Both the position numbers and the translations under genes were made by a program. Below, piece by piece: positions 1 to 7,241 of a stretch of DNA of 15,435 nt (the stretch's first letter is position 1; each line of letters opens with the position of its first letter). The notes beneath the pieces were generated by a model. That model saw only the letters and a program-made list of their open reading frames with translations, was not told where the DNA came from and did not search any database. The stretch comes from Chloroflexi bacterium UBA4733 (GTDB lineage: Bacteria; Chloroflexota; UBA4733), in the NCBI GenBank assembly GCA_002404055.1, contig DHIZ01000086.1, positions 1 to 15,435 on the forward strand, written 5' to 3'.

Positions 1-7
1 CGCAGAC

Positions 8-49
8 CGCAGTCGCGGCCCCTGCTTTTAGCCTCGCAGTCGCGGCCCC
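8..49 (-). repeat. 15-bp direct repeat after the hub gene
   Basis: cgcagtcgcggcccc occurs at 8-22 and 35-49 (27 bp start to start) in the gap below the hub gene, with an AT-rich tract (gctttta) between. Together with the hub stop this leaves a possible ribosome binding site (TGAGGGGGGG) for a gene outside the window. Two copies only, so the meaning is open. Confidence 0.5.
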
Positions 50-52
50 CCC

Positions 53-1333
53 TCACCCAAACGCCGCCAGCCGCAGGCGGTGCTGGTAGCGGCCGCCGGG
101 TGCGCCGCTGATGCGACAGTCGGTGACGAGCATCGAGGTGTTCAGGCCGAGCTGAGTATTGACCAATGTCACCTGTTGACCCGCCGCCAGACTGCCGCGG
201 TACGTCTGGTCGACATCGACGCTGGCTGTGACCAACGGCCGAGCGAACTGGGAGAGCATGGCGGCAGCCCGTTGCGTCGCCGCCTGCTGCGTCTTCACCA
301 GGCTGTCGGTGATATATTCCTCCCAGGCGCCGTAGGTGGTGACGGAGACGTTGTCCTTGCGACGTACCAGCACCGGCAGGTCGTAGACATACGTTGCGCT
401 GATCGTCGTACCGTTCGCCGGCGCAGCAGCGAAGCGTAGGGTCGCCGTCTGCGTATCCTGTGCCAGCGAAACCAGCGCGGCAGCGCCGCCGAAGCCGCTG
501 CCGCTGTCGATCCCGACCGTCTGGTTGACCCCGGCGACCGTGACCACCGGCAGGGTGCCGCCAGCCGCTACGCTGGTGTCCGGCGGATAGTCGAAGAGGT
601 AGCTCGTCTGTTGTCCATTGCCAACCCACGTCTGCACATAGGGGTTGGAGAGGTACGTGCCACCGCGGAAGGTGATCTGGTTGGCAAACTGGGAGACGTC
701 GCGTTCGTACCAGAAGGTGTCGCGCCGGTAATTGGCCTCGCCTGCTCCCGGCGGCGCGTCGGTCAGGATGACGTCCGCGGCGGGAGCGTGGTTCTGGTCG
801 AAGAAGTGCAGGTCATTGTTGGCGTCGAGGTCCCACATCAGAAAGGCCGTCGAATCGCTCAGCCGTACCAGCTTGTCGAAGGCGTCGGCCAGCCGCAGGT
901 GCGGTGCGTTGAAATACTGTAAGGTCGGTAAGCCCGCCTGCACGTTGTTTGTGGTGATGGTCACGCCCGGTGGAAAACTGGCCAGCAGGTCTTTGACGAT
1001 CTGATCGATGCTTTGCGCCTGGTACTTCTTGTTGCAGAGCGCTTTCTGCAGGTAGTAGGTGGCGTCCTGGCACTCCAGGGTCCAACGATTCAGACTCGCG
1101 CCGTCGGACACTGCCTGCCGCAGCCGCGTCGCCACGCCACCGAACTTCGTGTTGCCCAACTCGTCGCTGATCGTCACCGTCTGCAGTGGCGCGAAGCTGC
1201 GCGCCAGCGAGGAGTCGAGCAAGGCAAAGCTGGCGGTGTCGCCGCGTCGCGTCAGCACCTGCGTGATCGTCAGCGTTTGCACATCGACCAGGCCTGAGAC
1301 ATCCGTGGCGTTGACTTTCAGCGTGAGCGCCAT
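53..1333 (-). CDS. Tail hub / baseplate protein with inserted beta domain
   Basis: The protein has 426 residues; its ATG overlaps the tape measure stop by one base (TGATG), so the two are translationally coupled. The N-terminus (residues 1-90) is a beta domain of the gp27/hub type (MALTLKVNATDVSGLVDV, then LTRRGDTASFALLD and FGGVATRLRQ). Residues 100-160 hold the hub helix region (YQAQSIDQIVKDLLASFPPG, LADAFDKLVRLSDSTAFLMW). About residues 235-322 form an inserted sandwich beginning VGNGQQTSYLFDYPPDT and ending ISATYVYDLPV. It ends with strands (VDVDQTYRGSLAAGQQVTLV, MLVTDCRISG) typical of siphovirus tail-tip hubs, which join the tape measure to the receptor-binding device. The class is clear; the exact member is not. 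Confidence 0.75.
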   Translation of the reverse strand: MALTLKVNATDVSGLVDVQTLTITQVLTRRGDTASFALLDSSLARSFAPLQTVTISDELGNTKFGGVATRLRQAVSDGASLNRWTLECQDATYYLQKALCNKKYQAQSIDQIVKDLLASFPPGVTITTNNVQAGLPTLQYFNAPHLRLADAFDKLVRLSDSTAFLMWDLDANNDLHFFDQNHAPAADVILTDAPPGAGEANYRRDTFWYERDVSQFANQITFRGGTYLSNPYVQTWVGNGQQTSYLFDYPPDTSVAAGGTLPVVTVAGVNQTVGIDSGSGFGGAAALVSLAQDTQTATLRFAAAPANGTTISATYVYDLPVLVRRKDNVSVTTYGAWEEYITDSLVKTQQAATQRAAAMLSQFARPLVTASVDVDQTYRGSLAAGQQVTLVNTQLGLNTSMLVTDCRISGAPGGRYQHRLRLAAFG

Positions 1334-2853
1334 CAGCGCACCAGGGAGTAGGCCAGCCCGGTTTGCCGGACGATGGCCTGCCCCACCCGGCTCGCCAGCA
1401 GATCGGCGTCCTGGTCACTCAGCACAGTATTGCCGCTGACGTAGACGTTGATAACGCCATTGCCGGCAACACCCGCTGGCGGGTACCCGGGCGCGCTGAG
1501 ACCCCAGGGCGTTCCGTCGGCGGCCGCTTCGACGCCTGATACACCTGGTAGTGGATACCCGCCAGGCAGACCGAACTTGCTCAGCGGCAACACCTGCGCG
1601 CCGCGCGGCAGGTTGACCAGTTCCGGCCCCTGCTCGCCCACCCAGGTCAGCCCGCCGCGCCAATCGCTGGCGCCCATGGCGTTGTGCCCCACCGCCGCCC
1701 CGGCCCCAGAGAGAGCGGACTGCGCGGCGCCGATGCCGGATTCGATGCCGTTGAGCACGGATTGGGCGGCGTCGATCGCCGCCTGCACCACCGCCCGTGC
1801 TTCATCGGCGATTTCGCCGGCCTTGGCCATAATGCCGCCGCGCAGACTCTCCATCAACGCGCCTCCCACGTCGGTAAAGGCGGGCTGGAAGGACTGCAGC
1901 GCCGGTAGCAGCGGTGCGACGAGGTTGTTCGTCGCGGCGAGCAAAGCGCCGGCCAGACTGGCCATGCCGTCCATCAAGCCCTGCACCAGAGCAACACCGA
2001 TCGTCGCCATCACCGCGCTGACGCCCGAAGAGCCACCGCTGAGGCCAAAAATCGTCTGGACCGGCAGCAGGATGTTCGCCTCCAGCCACAGCGAGACGTT
2101 GGTCGCCATCCAGCCGGCCAGCCCGTCGATCCCTTGCCACAGCGCGTCGATGATTTGTCCGCCGAGCGCTGTTGCTTCCGGCACGAAGTTCGCCAGCGCC
2201 TGATCGATGGCAGCAAGGGCATCGCCAGCCGCCGCCGCCAGTTGCCCCGGTCCGCTGGTTGCAATGGCCGCAGCGGCACGTTGGATCGCCGCCAGTGCCT
2301 GGGCGCCGATGCCGCCCAACGCTTCCTGCATCATCTGGCTCAGACTCCCCAGCGCCTGCTCCGCCGGTTGCAGTACAGCGCGCTCCAGCATCGCACCGAA
2401 AGTGCCCACGGCCGCTGTCGCGTCGGCGGCAACGGCCTGCGTCCAGTCGATCCCGCCAACAACGCTGCCTAGCAGTCCCGACAACGCCGCCGCCAGCTCG
2501 CCGGTCTGCACTGCCGCAACGGCCTCCGCCAGCGCCTGTTGCAGCCCGGAAGCCAGGGCGCCGACGACCGCAGGGAGACCGCTGCTGCCCACCAGCGCCT
2601 GTTGTAGCCCGTTGACCGCGGTCGCAGCGATACCGGACCAGTCGATCCCACTGAGATCGGTGGCCAGCGCTTCCCCCAGCCCCGCCGCCGCCTCCAGCAG
2701 CCCACCGAAGGCGCCGCTCAGCGGCGTCAGCGCCTGCAGCGCCAGTCCGCCCTGTGTGGCGATCTGCTCCAACCCCGCCGCCACACCGTCCAGCACCTCC
2801 TGCCCCCGCGCTTGCACGTCGAGGAGGAGTAAGAGCGTGAGTTCGTCGTTCAT
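1333..2853 (-). CDS. Tape measure protein
   Basis: The protein has 506 residues and starts at ATG 2853 with AAAGGAAT about 9 bases upstream. The same frame is open far upstream, but that part is a shadow of the chaperone gene. It is Ala/Gly/Leu-rich and long-helical: ELTLLLLLDVQARGQEVLDG at the start, many repeats of the type ALASGLQQALAEAVAAV and GALLAATNNLVAPLLPAL that include hydrophobic, possibly membrane-inserting stretches, and helices of the form EIADEARAVVQAAIDAAQ. The C-terminal part carries the tape measure signature GLTWVGEQGPELVNLPRGAQVLP. It sets tail length; 506 residues is short for the class and would correspond to a short-to-medium tail of about 75 nm. Its stop overlaps the next start (TGATG). 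Confidence 0.85.
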   Translation of the reverse strand: MNDELTLLLLLDVQARGQEVLDGVAAGLEQIATQGGLALQALTPLSGAFGGLLEAAAGLGEALATDLSGIDWSGIAATAVNGLQQALVGSSGLPAVVGALASGLQQALAEAVAAVQTGELAAALSGLLGSVVGGIDWTQAVAADATAAVGTFGAMLERAVLQPAEQALGSLSQMMQEALGGIGAQALAAIQRAAAAIATSGPGQLAAAAGDALAAIDQALANFVPEATALGGQIIDALWQGIDGLAGWMATNVSLWLEANILLPVQTIFGLSGGSSGVSAVMATIGVALVQGLMDGMASLAGALLAATNNLVAPLLPALQSFQPAFTDVGGALMESLRGGIMAKAGEIADEARAVVQAAIDAAQSVLNGIESGIGAAQSALSGAGAAVGHNAMGASDWRGGLTWVGEQGPELVNLPRGAQVLPLSKFGLPGGYPLPGVSGVEAAADGTPWGLSAPGYPPAGVAGNGVINVYVSGNTVLSDQDADLLASRVGQAIVRQTGLAYSLVR

Positions 2854-2875
2854 GGAGCAATTCCTTTCTGGAGAG

Positions 2876-2895
2876 GCGGCGCCCGCAGGCGCCGC
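2876..2895. other. Perfect 8-bp hairpin before the tape measure gene
   Basis: Arms gcggcgcc (2876-2883) and ggcgccgc (2888-2895) pair perfectly around a 4-base loop. It lies between the chaperone extension and the tape measure ribosome binding site (AAAGGAAT). There is no T-run downstream, so it is more likely an mRNA structure (processing, attenuation or insulation of the tape measure start) than a terminator. Confidence 0.65.
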
Positions 2896-2918
2896 TAGTC
2901 CCTTGCCATCCGTTCCAC

Positions 2919-3089
2919 CTACAGCCGCAGATTGCGGTACAGCAGCCAGTAGCTCAGCACCGGCCGCGGCATGGCCTGTAGCTCCTGCCAGGAGCCGTGG
3001 CCGTCGAGGCTCAGCAGGTACTCCTGGATATAGGGCAATGCTTCGCCGCTGCCCATGCCCTTGAAGAAGAGGGCAGCGGCGGTGGTCAG
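2919..3089 (-). CDS. Second-frame extension of the tail assembly chaperone (gpT-like)
   Basis: In the -1 frame relative to the chaperone gene, an open stretch of 56 codons begins at the chaperone stop and ends at TAG 2919-2921. It reads LTTAAALFFKGMGSGEALPY onward with strongly protein-like composition, and ends with SYWLLYRNLRL. No ATG, GTG or TTG exists in this frame between its upstream stop (TAA in the 3' part of the chaperone gene) and the ATG at 3054-3056. It is therefore most simply reached by a -1 shift from the chaperone, as in the lambda gpG/gpGT system. An independent 45-residue product from ATG 3056 is possible but has no well-placed ribosome binding site. I see no classic slippery heptamer near the stop. 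Confidence 0.62.
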   Translation of the reverse strand: MTTAAALFFKGMGSGEALPYIQEYLLSLDGHGSWQELQAMPRPVLSYWLLYRNLRL

Positions 3090-3451
3090 TCCTGGGCGGC
3101 CACCGGATCGGCCAGTGGCGTCGTGATGCCCCGCACCGCCGCCAGAATCCGGGCGCTGTGCGCGTCGGCCAGACCTTGCACCTGGTCCAGGCCCACCGGG
3201 AGCACATTACCGGCCTCGTCGTCCAGATTCCAGCGCTTGATGGCGAAGAGCAGCAGTTGATCGGTGTACTCGCGCTGGTGGAAGCGAGCGCGGATGCTCG
3301 CCACGTCGCTCGGGCTGCCCTCCAGATCGCCGCCGAGCAGTACCCGCCGGCACTCGTCATCCTCCGCCTTCGTCAGCGGCGTCACTTCCGCCCAGTAGCC
3401 GTACGCCAACTCCACCTTGCGCCGCCCAAAAACCTTGCTGTGATAACCCAC
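3086..3451 (-). CDS. Tail assembly chaperone (gpG-like)
   Basis: The protein has 121 residues with a GTG start at 3451 and GAGGAG 8 bases upstream. It is compact and helix-rich: FGRRKVELAYGYWAEVTPLT, a helix rich in acidic residues (KAEDDECRRVLLGGDLEG) and FHQREYTDQLLLFAIKRWNLDD, then a C-terminal helix (QVQGLADAHSARILAAVRGITTPL). Short acidic-basic proteins between tail tube and tape measure with a second-frame partner are the classic tail assembly chaperones, which coat the tape measure during tail assembly and are not in the mature virion. The partner frame is open just behind it. The call is by position and architecture. Confidence 0.72.
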   Translation of the reverse strand: MGYHSKVFGRRKVELAYGYWAEVTPLTKAEDDECRRVLLGGDLEGSPSDVASIRARFHQREYTDQLLLFAIKRWNLDDEAGNVLPVGLDQVQGLADAHSARILAAVRGITTPLADPVAAQD

Positions 3452-3469
3452 GAGGTGAACTCCTCAAAA

Positions 3470-3511
3470 GTGCCACTCAAGCACTCACTCATGTGCCACT
3501 TCAGCACTCAT
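3470..3511 (-). repeat. Start-associated 21-bp repeat, two copies
   Basis: Copies at 3491-3511 (centre GAAG) and 3470-3489 (TGAGTGCTTGAGTGGCAC, lacking the final CAT) are spaced 23 bp. The first begins five bases after the tail tube stop; the second runs straight into the chaperone gene's ribosome binding site. The first reads MSAEVAHE-stop; the second is cut short by TGA after three codons. Confidence 0.85.
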
Positions 3512-3515
3512 TACT

Positions 3516-4739
3516 TTATACAAACGGCAGCCAGTGCCCGTTCGTCACCTGTGCTTCGACGCTGTAGCCGGCAGTGTCGGCATACGTCGCCTGAAACTGG
3601 GCGTCGTAGAGCAGCAGCGTGCCGATTTTTAGGGGCACGCTGAGCTTCGTCAGGACGCAACGGGGAAGCGTGAAAACGATACTGCTGCTCCCCTGCGTCA
3701 GCGTCGCCACGAAGGCGCCGGTGGTCCCTGCCGTCATGTCGTTGTAGTAGGCCATCGACTGCACAACGTTGGTAAATTTGCCGGTCACCGTGCGCTCTAC
3801 CGGCACGATCAGCGCGGGGAGGTTACCGCCGTTGAAGGTCCAGAACTCTTTGGCCGTTTGGTCAATGTTCAACTCGAACGAGGCGACGCTGTTGTCGGCG
3901 GCGCCGAACAGGGAGATAGCGAAGTTGGGCAGCGAGAGCGGCGCACTGGCGCCGTAGCTCGGCACGGAACCGGCAATCTGCGCCTCTGCCAGCGCCGACA
4001 GATCGTAGCGGACCTTTGCCGCCCCTTTGCTGGTCAACTGCAACGCCGTTTTGCCCACCACCGCGCCGGCGAACTGCAAACTGGTCAGGCCGCCCAGGTT
4101 CTTTTCCAGCGTCAGCGTCTTGTAGGCTCCAGCGTTCGGCTGGTCCGGCAGGAGCACATGCGTGAACACTGAAGTGCTGCTCGGCACTCGCCAGGCCGCC
4201 CCCGTTGCCGGATAGCTATACCGCGTGAGTTCACTGCCGATGCCGAGGGTGAAAGGACCGCTGCCGCTGATGCTCGCCACCGTATGGATTTCACTCAGGT
4301 TGCTCAGGCCGGGGCTGCCGCCGCTGGTTTGGTGCAGTTCGATCCAGTCGCCCACGCTCAAGCTGGCCGGCAGCGCCGCCAGCGCGAAGCTGCCGACGCC
4401 GGCGGCGACACCGCTGCCCCCGATGCTTTGTGCCCCGGTGGCCGTGGCAGCATATTGATACACGTCGCTGCCAATAGCAGCGGCCAGGAGGGGCAGCCCT
4501 TGATCAACGTACAACGGCGTATCAATGGCGCCCGAAATCCGCTGTTCGCCCAGCACCGGCACGAAGGCGGTGTCGCGGCTGTCCCGCAGCAGTTTCTCCA
4601 GCACAATCCCCGGCTCCCGCGCCAGCGATTCGTCCAGCAGGGGCACGTAGCTGGTGGCGGCCACCGGCGTCCCCGGCGTCGTCTCCGCCGCCAGGCCGAG
4701 GAAACCGCGACTGGCCAGGTATTCGGTCAATGCAGGCAC
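3516..4739 (-). CDS. Major tail tube protein
   Basis: About 407 residues from GTG 4739, with AGGAG six bases upstream. A longer reading from 4799 would translate repeat sequence and is rejected. The N-terminus SRGFLGLAAETTPGTPVAATSY (split by a turn) is the classic start of phage tail tube proteins, followed by a PLLDESLAREPG segment. The body is beta-rich with an SVGDWIELHQTSGG part, KTLTLEKNLGGL, a KVRYDLSALAEAQIAG stretch and an ELNIDQTAKEFWTFNGGN strand region, ending with APVPLKIGTLL-type strands (LSVPLKIGTLLLYDAQFQATY). It polymerises into the tail tube. The four-copy repeat array sits directly upstream, the largest in the window, before what should be one of the most highly made proteins. 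Confidence 0.83.
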   Translation of the reverse strand: MPALTEYLASRGFLGLAAETTPGTPVAATSYVPLLDESLAREPGIVLEKLLRDSRDTAFVPVLGEQRISGAIDTPLYVDQGLPLLAAAIGSDVYQYAATATGAQSIGGSGVAAGVGSFALAALPASLSVGDWIELHQTSGGSPGLSNLSEIHTVASISGSGPFTLGIGSELTRYSYPATGAAWRVPSSTSVFTHVLLPDQPNAGAYKTLTLEKNLGGLTSLQFAGAVVGKTALQLTSKGAAKVRYDLSALAEAQIAGSVPSYGASAPLSLPNFAISLFGAADNSVASFELNIDQTAKEFWTFNGGNLPALIVPVERTVTGKFTNVVQSMAYYNDMTAGTTGAFVATLTQGSSSIVFTLPRCVLTKLSVPLKIGTLLLYDAQFQATYADTAGYSVEAQVTNGHWLPFV

Positions 4740-4759
4740 CAGGCGCTCCTCATCTCCAA

Positions 4760-4849
4760 ATGTGCCACGTAAGCACTCACTAATGTGCCACGTAAGCACT
4801 CACTAATGTGCCACGTAAGCACTCACTAATGTGCCACGTAAGCACTCAT
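4760..4849 (-). repeat. Start-associated 21-bp repeat, four tandem copies
   Basis: Four copies (4829-4849, 4806-4826, 4783-4803, 4760-4780) at an exact 23-bp period, identical in the conserved blocks and centre TACG. They fill the gap before the tail tube gene. Each copy reads as start-SAYVAH with a stop TAG directly behind in the first three; the last reads on as MSAYVAHLEMRSAWCLH-stop and crosses the tail tube start. The 23-bp period shifts frame at each copy, so one long peptide is not encoded. Confidence 0.9.
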
Positions 4850-4853
4850 TAAC

Positions 4854-5327
4854 TCATCCCGTCACGTGCTCCGTCACGGCCAGGGTCTTCTGGGCGGTGA
4901 ACACCACCAGGCCTTGCAGCGACTCGTCCAGCAACGGCTCCGCCACGCTCGTCGTCAGCTCTTCACCGATCCAGACGAGCACGCTCTGGCTGCCGCTGTC
5001 GGGGTCGCTGATGGCAACCGGAATCGTCACCGTGCGGAATATGCCGTCGATCTGCTCCAACATGTCGTCGAAGGCCGCCCCACCCTGCTGCTCGTCGGCA
5101 GCGATCCAGTAGATGTCGAACCGCACCTGGTGGCTGATCTCTTTGCGCCCCGCGCCGCGCGAGAGCGTGAAGCGGCGCTCTTTGCTCTCCGGCACGTTGA
5201 TGGTGATGACCGCTTGCTCCCCGACAGCGATCTCGCGCGGCCGCTGCGTCACGACCACGCAGGGCACGGGCACGTCCAGCAGCGCCATCGCTTGCCGGCA
5301 GTACGCCTTCACGGCCAGCCGGCTCAT
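4854..5327 (-). CDS. Tail terminator / tail completion protein
   Basis: The protein has 157 residues with ATG overlapping the previous stop by four bases. It is mixed alpha/beta: an N-terminal helix (RLAVKAYCRQAMALLD), strands carrying VVVTQRP and VITINVPESKE, KEISHQVRFDIYWIA, a helix (FDDMLEQIDGIFRTV), then strands ending GLVVFTAQKTLAV. This shape and the position between a gp10-like protein and the tail tube gene fit the gpU-like tail terminator that caps the tail tube. The sequence does not carry a single decisive motif, so the call rests on synteny and fold pattern. It ends five bases before the four-copy repeat array. Confidence 0.68.
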   Translation of the reverse strand: MSRLAVKAYCRQAMALLDVPVPCVVVTQRPREIAVGEQAVITINVPESKERRFTLSRGAGRKEISHQVRFDIYWIAADEQQGGAAFDDMLEQIDGIFRTVTIPVAISDPDSGSQSVLVWIGEELTTSVAEPLLDESLQGLVVFTAQKTLAVTEHVTG

Positions 5328-5785
5328 GGCGCGTCACCGCCCATCAGGCCGATCAAGCGGCGGCCGTCGTCACGCAACAGCAGCCGCAACGCCGGCGTCG
5401 ACCGCTGCACCGCCCGCTCCGGGAACCGGTTCGGCTTCGTCCCCGGGTGCTGCACGCGGCGGACCGGATGCCGGGCTCCCGGCCAGAAGAGGGCGTGCTT
5501 CGTCCGCGGCACGATCACGTGAGGCCGGGTGCCATCCACCAGCAACTTGCCGTAAGCGAGGCCGTAGAAGCCCTGCCCATTCGCGCCACTCGCCCGGGCG
5601 ATGATGGAAGCGCGCAGCGTCCCCGTCCTCACCGGCGCCACCGCTTTCAGTGCGTCCAGGAGCACCTGCGTTGCAGACTGCGCTAACGCGCTGGAGTCGG
5701 TGGCCAGCCGTGCTGCCTCTCGCGCCCCCTTCGCCGCCCGTTCAATCTGCCCAAACGCAATCGTCAAGCCCAATTCATCAGCCAC
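5324..5785 (-). CDS. HK97 gp10-like neck / head-tail joining protein
   Basis: The protein has 153 residues and a GTG start at 5785 with GAGGGGG just upstream, directly after the last repeat copy. It has the hallmarks of the HK97-gp10 family: an N-terminal helical part, APVRTGTLRASI (about 50-61), then YGKLLVDGTRPHVIVPR and KHALFWPGARHPVRRV, then a PGTKPNRF segment and a C-terminal helix. The family joins the head completion ring to the tail and belongs between connector and tail terminator, as here. Its end overlaps the next gene by four bases (ATGA), which implies translational coupling. The call is firm at family level. Confidence 0.85.
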   Translation of the reverse strand: MADELGLTIAFGQIERAAKGAREAARLATDSSALAQSATQVLLDALKAVAPVRTGTLRASIIARASGANGQGFYGLAYGKLLVDGTRPHVIVPRTKHALFWPGARHPVRRVQHPGTKPNRFPERAVQRSTPALRLLLRDDGRRLIGLMGGDAP

Positions 5786-5796
5786 GACGCCCCCTC

Positions 5797-5863
5797 ATGT
5801 GCCACTTGTGTACTCATGCATGTGCCAAGGAAGCACGCACTAATGTGCCACGTCAGCACTCAT
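5797..5863 (-). repeat. Start-associated 21-bp repeat, three diverged copies
   Basis: Copies at 5843-5863 (centre GACG), 5820-5840 (TGCGTGCTTCCTTGGCACAT, the most diverged) and 5797-5817 (TGAGTACACAAGTGGCACAT) are spaced 23 bp. The three peptide frames read MSADVAH-stop, start-RASLAHA-stop and MSTQVAHEGASWLMNWA-stop. The stop of the second overlaps the start of the third (ATGA), and the third runs over the gp10-like start. Confidence 0.85.
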
Positions 5864-5867
5864 TAAT

Positions 5868-6773
5868 TCACAACAGCCGGCGATAGTGATCGAGCACCTG
5901 TTGCGCCTCCAGCGGAATCTTCGCTGCCGCCGGTTGAGCCGGTGGCAAATTGCCGCTGATACCGCCTGTGCGCCCCATGACCAGCGCGTTGGCGCCGCGC
6001 ACCTCCAGCAACGCTTTGCAGATCAGGAGGACCGCCTGCTTCACATCCGCCGGCAAAGCCGACACGGCAACGTCGTACGGTTGCGCCGGCGCCGCCGCCG
6101 GGCGGACGATCGGCGTGTGCGCGAACATCGTTCCCGCCGTCAGCGCCACGTTGGCTGGGCCGGTGACGGCGCTCCAGTTCCCGGCCACACTGACCTGCTC
6201 CGTGTTTCCCTCGTCGTAGACGGTCAGACGGCTACCGGGGACCATGCCGGTAGCGTCCGCCACCGGCAGCAATGTCGCGCCGGTCACGAGAGGCGAAGTC
6301 AAGAGCGTGTTCGGCCAGCCGTTCAAATACGTGTATTGCACCCGCAAGGGCGGCATGCCGCGCTGGGGGAACGCGCTCGGATAGACGATACGCTCCCGAA
6401 AAAGAATCAGCTCGGTCACGGCCACTGATGTCCAGGCCGTTCCACCCGTCGCGGGATAGGCGTACTGGAAGCTCTCCACGGTGAGTAGCGGCCAGTAGTC
6501 GGTATGGACCCACAGGTAGCCGTTGTGATCGATACCGGCCAGGCCGCTCCCCGTCCACTTCTCCTCGCTATCGACCGTTGCTCCCAGCACCTGCTGGCAG
6601 TGACTGTCGGCCAGCGCCGACGCGCGCAGGATGATGTTGGTGAGCTCTTCGTAGGTCTGCTGCCCGGTGACGCCAGCCGGTCCGCCGGCGCTGCCCGGTG
6701 GGACGCTGCGCAAGGCCAGGCCCAGCGGCGCGTTCAATAGTTCCACCACCGTGAGATACTGGCTCGCCACCAC
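5868..6773 (-). CDS. Head-tail connector (neck) protein
   Basis: About 301 residues from GTG 6773, with AAGGAG five bases upstream; GTG 6770 is equally plausible and GTG 6779 overlaps the ribosome binding site. The pattern is that of gp6/YqbG-like connectors that bind the portal ring: an N-terminal helix (SQYLTVVELLNAPLGLAL), a helical segment YEELTNIILRASALADSHCQ, a beta region with WTGSG, YLWVHTDYWPL and LRVQYTYLNGWPN, and a long C-terminal helical segment (DVKQAVLLICKALLEVRG) ending AQQVLDHYRRLL. Between strand and C-terminal helix lies an inserted beta segment (about residues 158-220, VTGATLLPVADATGMVPGSRLTV) that resembles modules used to bind or decorate other necks. It precedes the gp10-like gene, the usual order. 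Confidence is good for the class, moderate for the start. Confidence 0.78.
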   Translation of the reverse strand: MVASQYLTVVELLNAPLGLALRSVPPGSAGGPAGVTGQQTYEELTNIILRASALADSHCQQVLGATVDSEEKWTGSGLAGIDHNGYLWVHTDYWPLLTVESFQYAYPATGGTAWTSVAVTELILFRERIVYPSAFPQRGMPPLRVQYTYLNGWPNTLLTSPLVTGATLLPVADATGMVPGSRLTVYDEGNTEQVSVAGNWSAVTGPANVALTAGTMFAHTPIVRPAAAPAQPYDVAVSALPADVKQAVLLICKALLEVRGANALVMGRTGGISGNLPPAQPAAAKIPLEAQQVLDHYRRLL

Positions 6774-6814
6774 AGCCACTCCTTATATACATATGCGCGT
6801 GTACGCCCTCGGCA

Positions 6815-6835
6815 ATGTGCCACGTAAGCACTCAT
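6815..6835 (-). repeat. Start-associated 21-bp repeat, single copy
   Basis: One copy identical to the consensus (centre TACG) lies between the small beta-rich gene and the connector gene. It is followed by an AT-rich patch (GCATATGTATATAAGGAG) that leads into the connector ribosome binding site. Its peptide frame has no early stop and runs across the connector start. Confidence 0.88.
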
Positions 6836-6839
6836 TGCC

Positions 6840-7199
6840 CTATAGAAAGCACCTGATCCGAAAGAACCGCGCCGGCGTGTGCCCACCCGACGCCACGACA
6901 CTCAACTGCACGCGGTACTCGTAGCCCGCCGTCAGCACGTTTGCCGGCACAGTGATCCCCACCTGCCCGGCACTGGCGCCGCTGCCCAGGAACGGCGACC
7001 CCGCCGCTGCCACCGTGGCAGTGACGTCCTTCGTGTCCGTCGGATAGCGCGGGTCATATTCCAATACCGCCGCCGCCGGACTGCTCAGCGTCTCCCCGCC
7101 CGCCAGCTCGGCCGTTGGGTCCCAGTAATACGTCGTCGCCCCACCGCTCGCCTGCTCGGTTGGTGAGCCGGGGAGTTCTAATTGGGAGATGATGGCCAT
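6840..7199 (-). CDS. Small beta-rich (Ig-like) head protein, possible decoration protein
   Basis: The protein has 119 residues and starts at ATG 7199, six bases after a perfect AGGAGG; an upstream in-frame start at 7235 lacks such a site. The sequence is nearly all predicted beta: YYWDPTAELAG, a middle part KDVTATVAAAGSPFLG, then VGITVPANVLTAGYEYRVQLSVVASGG and ARFFRIRCFL. The alternating hydrophobic strands and the AGYEYRVQLSV pattern suggest an Ig/FN3-like sandwich. Small beta-sandwich proteins in this position often decorate capsids or join head to tail. It follows the large carbohydrate-active-like gene by 42 bases. I do not recognise a named family. Confidence 0.72.
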   Translation of the reverse strand: MAIISQLELPGSPTEQASGGATTYYWDPTAELAGGETLSSPAAAVLEYDPRYPTDTKDVTATVAAAGSPFLGSGASAGQVGITVPANVLTAGYEYRVQLSVVASGGHTPARFFRIRCFL

Positions 7200-7241
7200 G
7201 GGTGTCCTCCTGGTCGTTGGTGGCCTCCTACCCACTCCCCC

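Noticed and set aside
2854..3360. Tape measure extended upstream over 169 more codons
   Set aside because: That part is a shadow of the chaperone gene, rich in Arg/Trp/Ser; ATG 2853 has a ribosome binding site.
4740..4799. Longer tail tube start beginning in the repeat array
   Set aside because: It would translate repeat sequence (start-LTWHI...), which also appears ahead of other genes in the same way. GTG 4739 has a good AGGAG site and gives the family N-terminus.
3470..5863. CRISPR array from regularly spaced repeats
   Set aside because: Copies abut with only 2-3 bases between them, so there are no spacers, and clusters lie between phage structural genes; no cas genes are present.
6776..6800. 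Promoter in the AT-rich patch before the connector gene
   Set aside because: TATGTATATAAGG resembles a -10 element, but no convincing -35 at 17 bases could be placed and the operon appears continuous.
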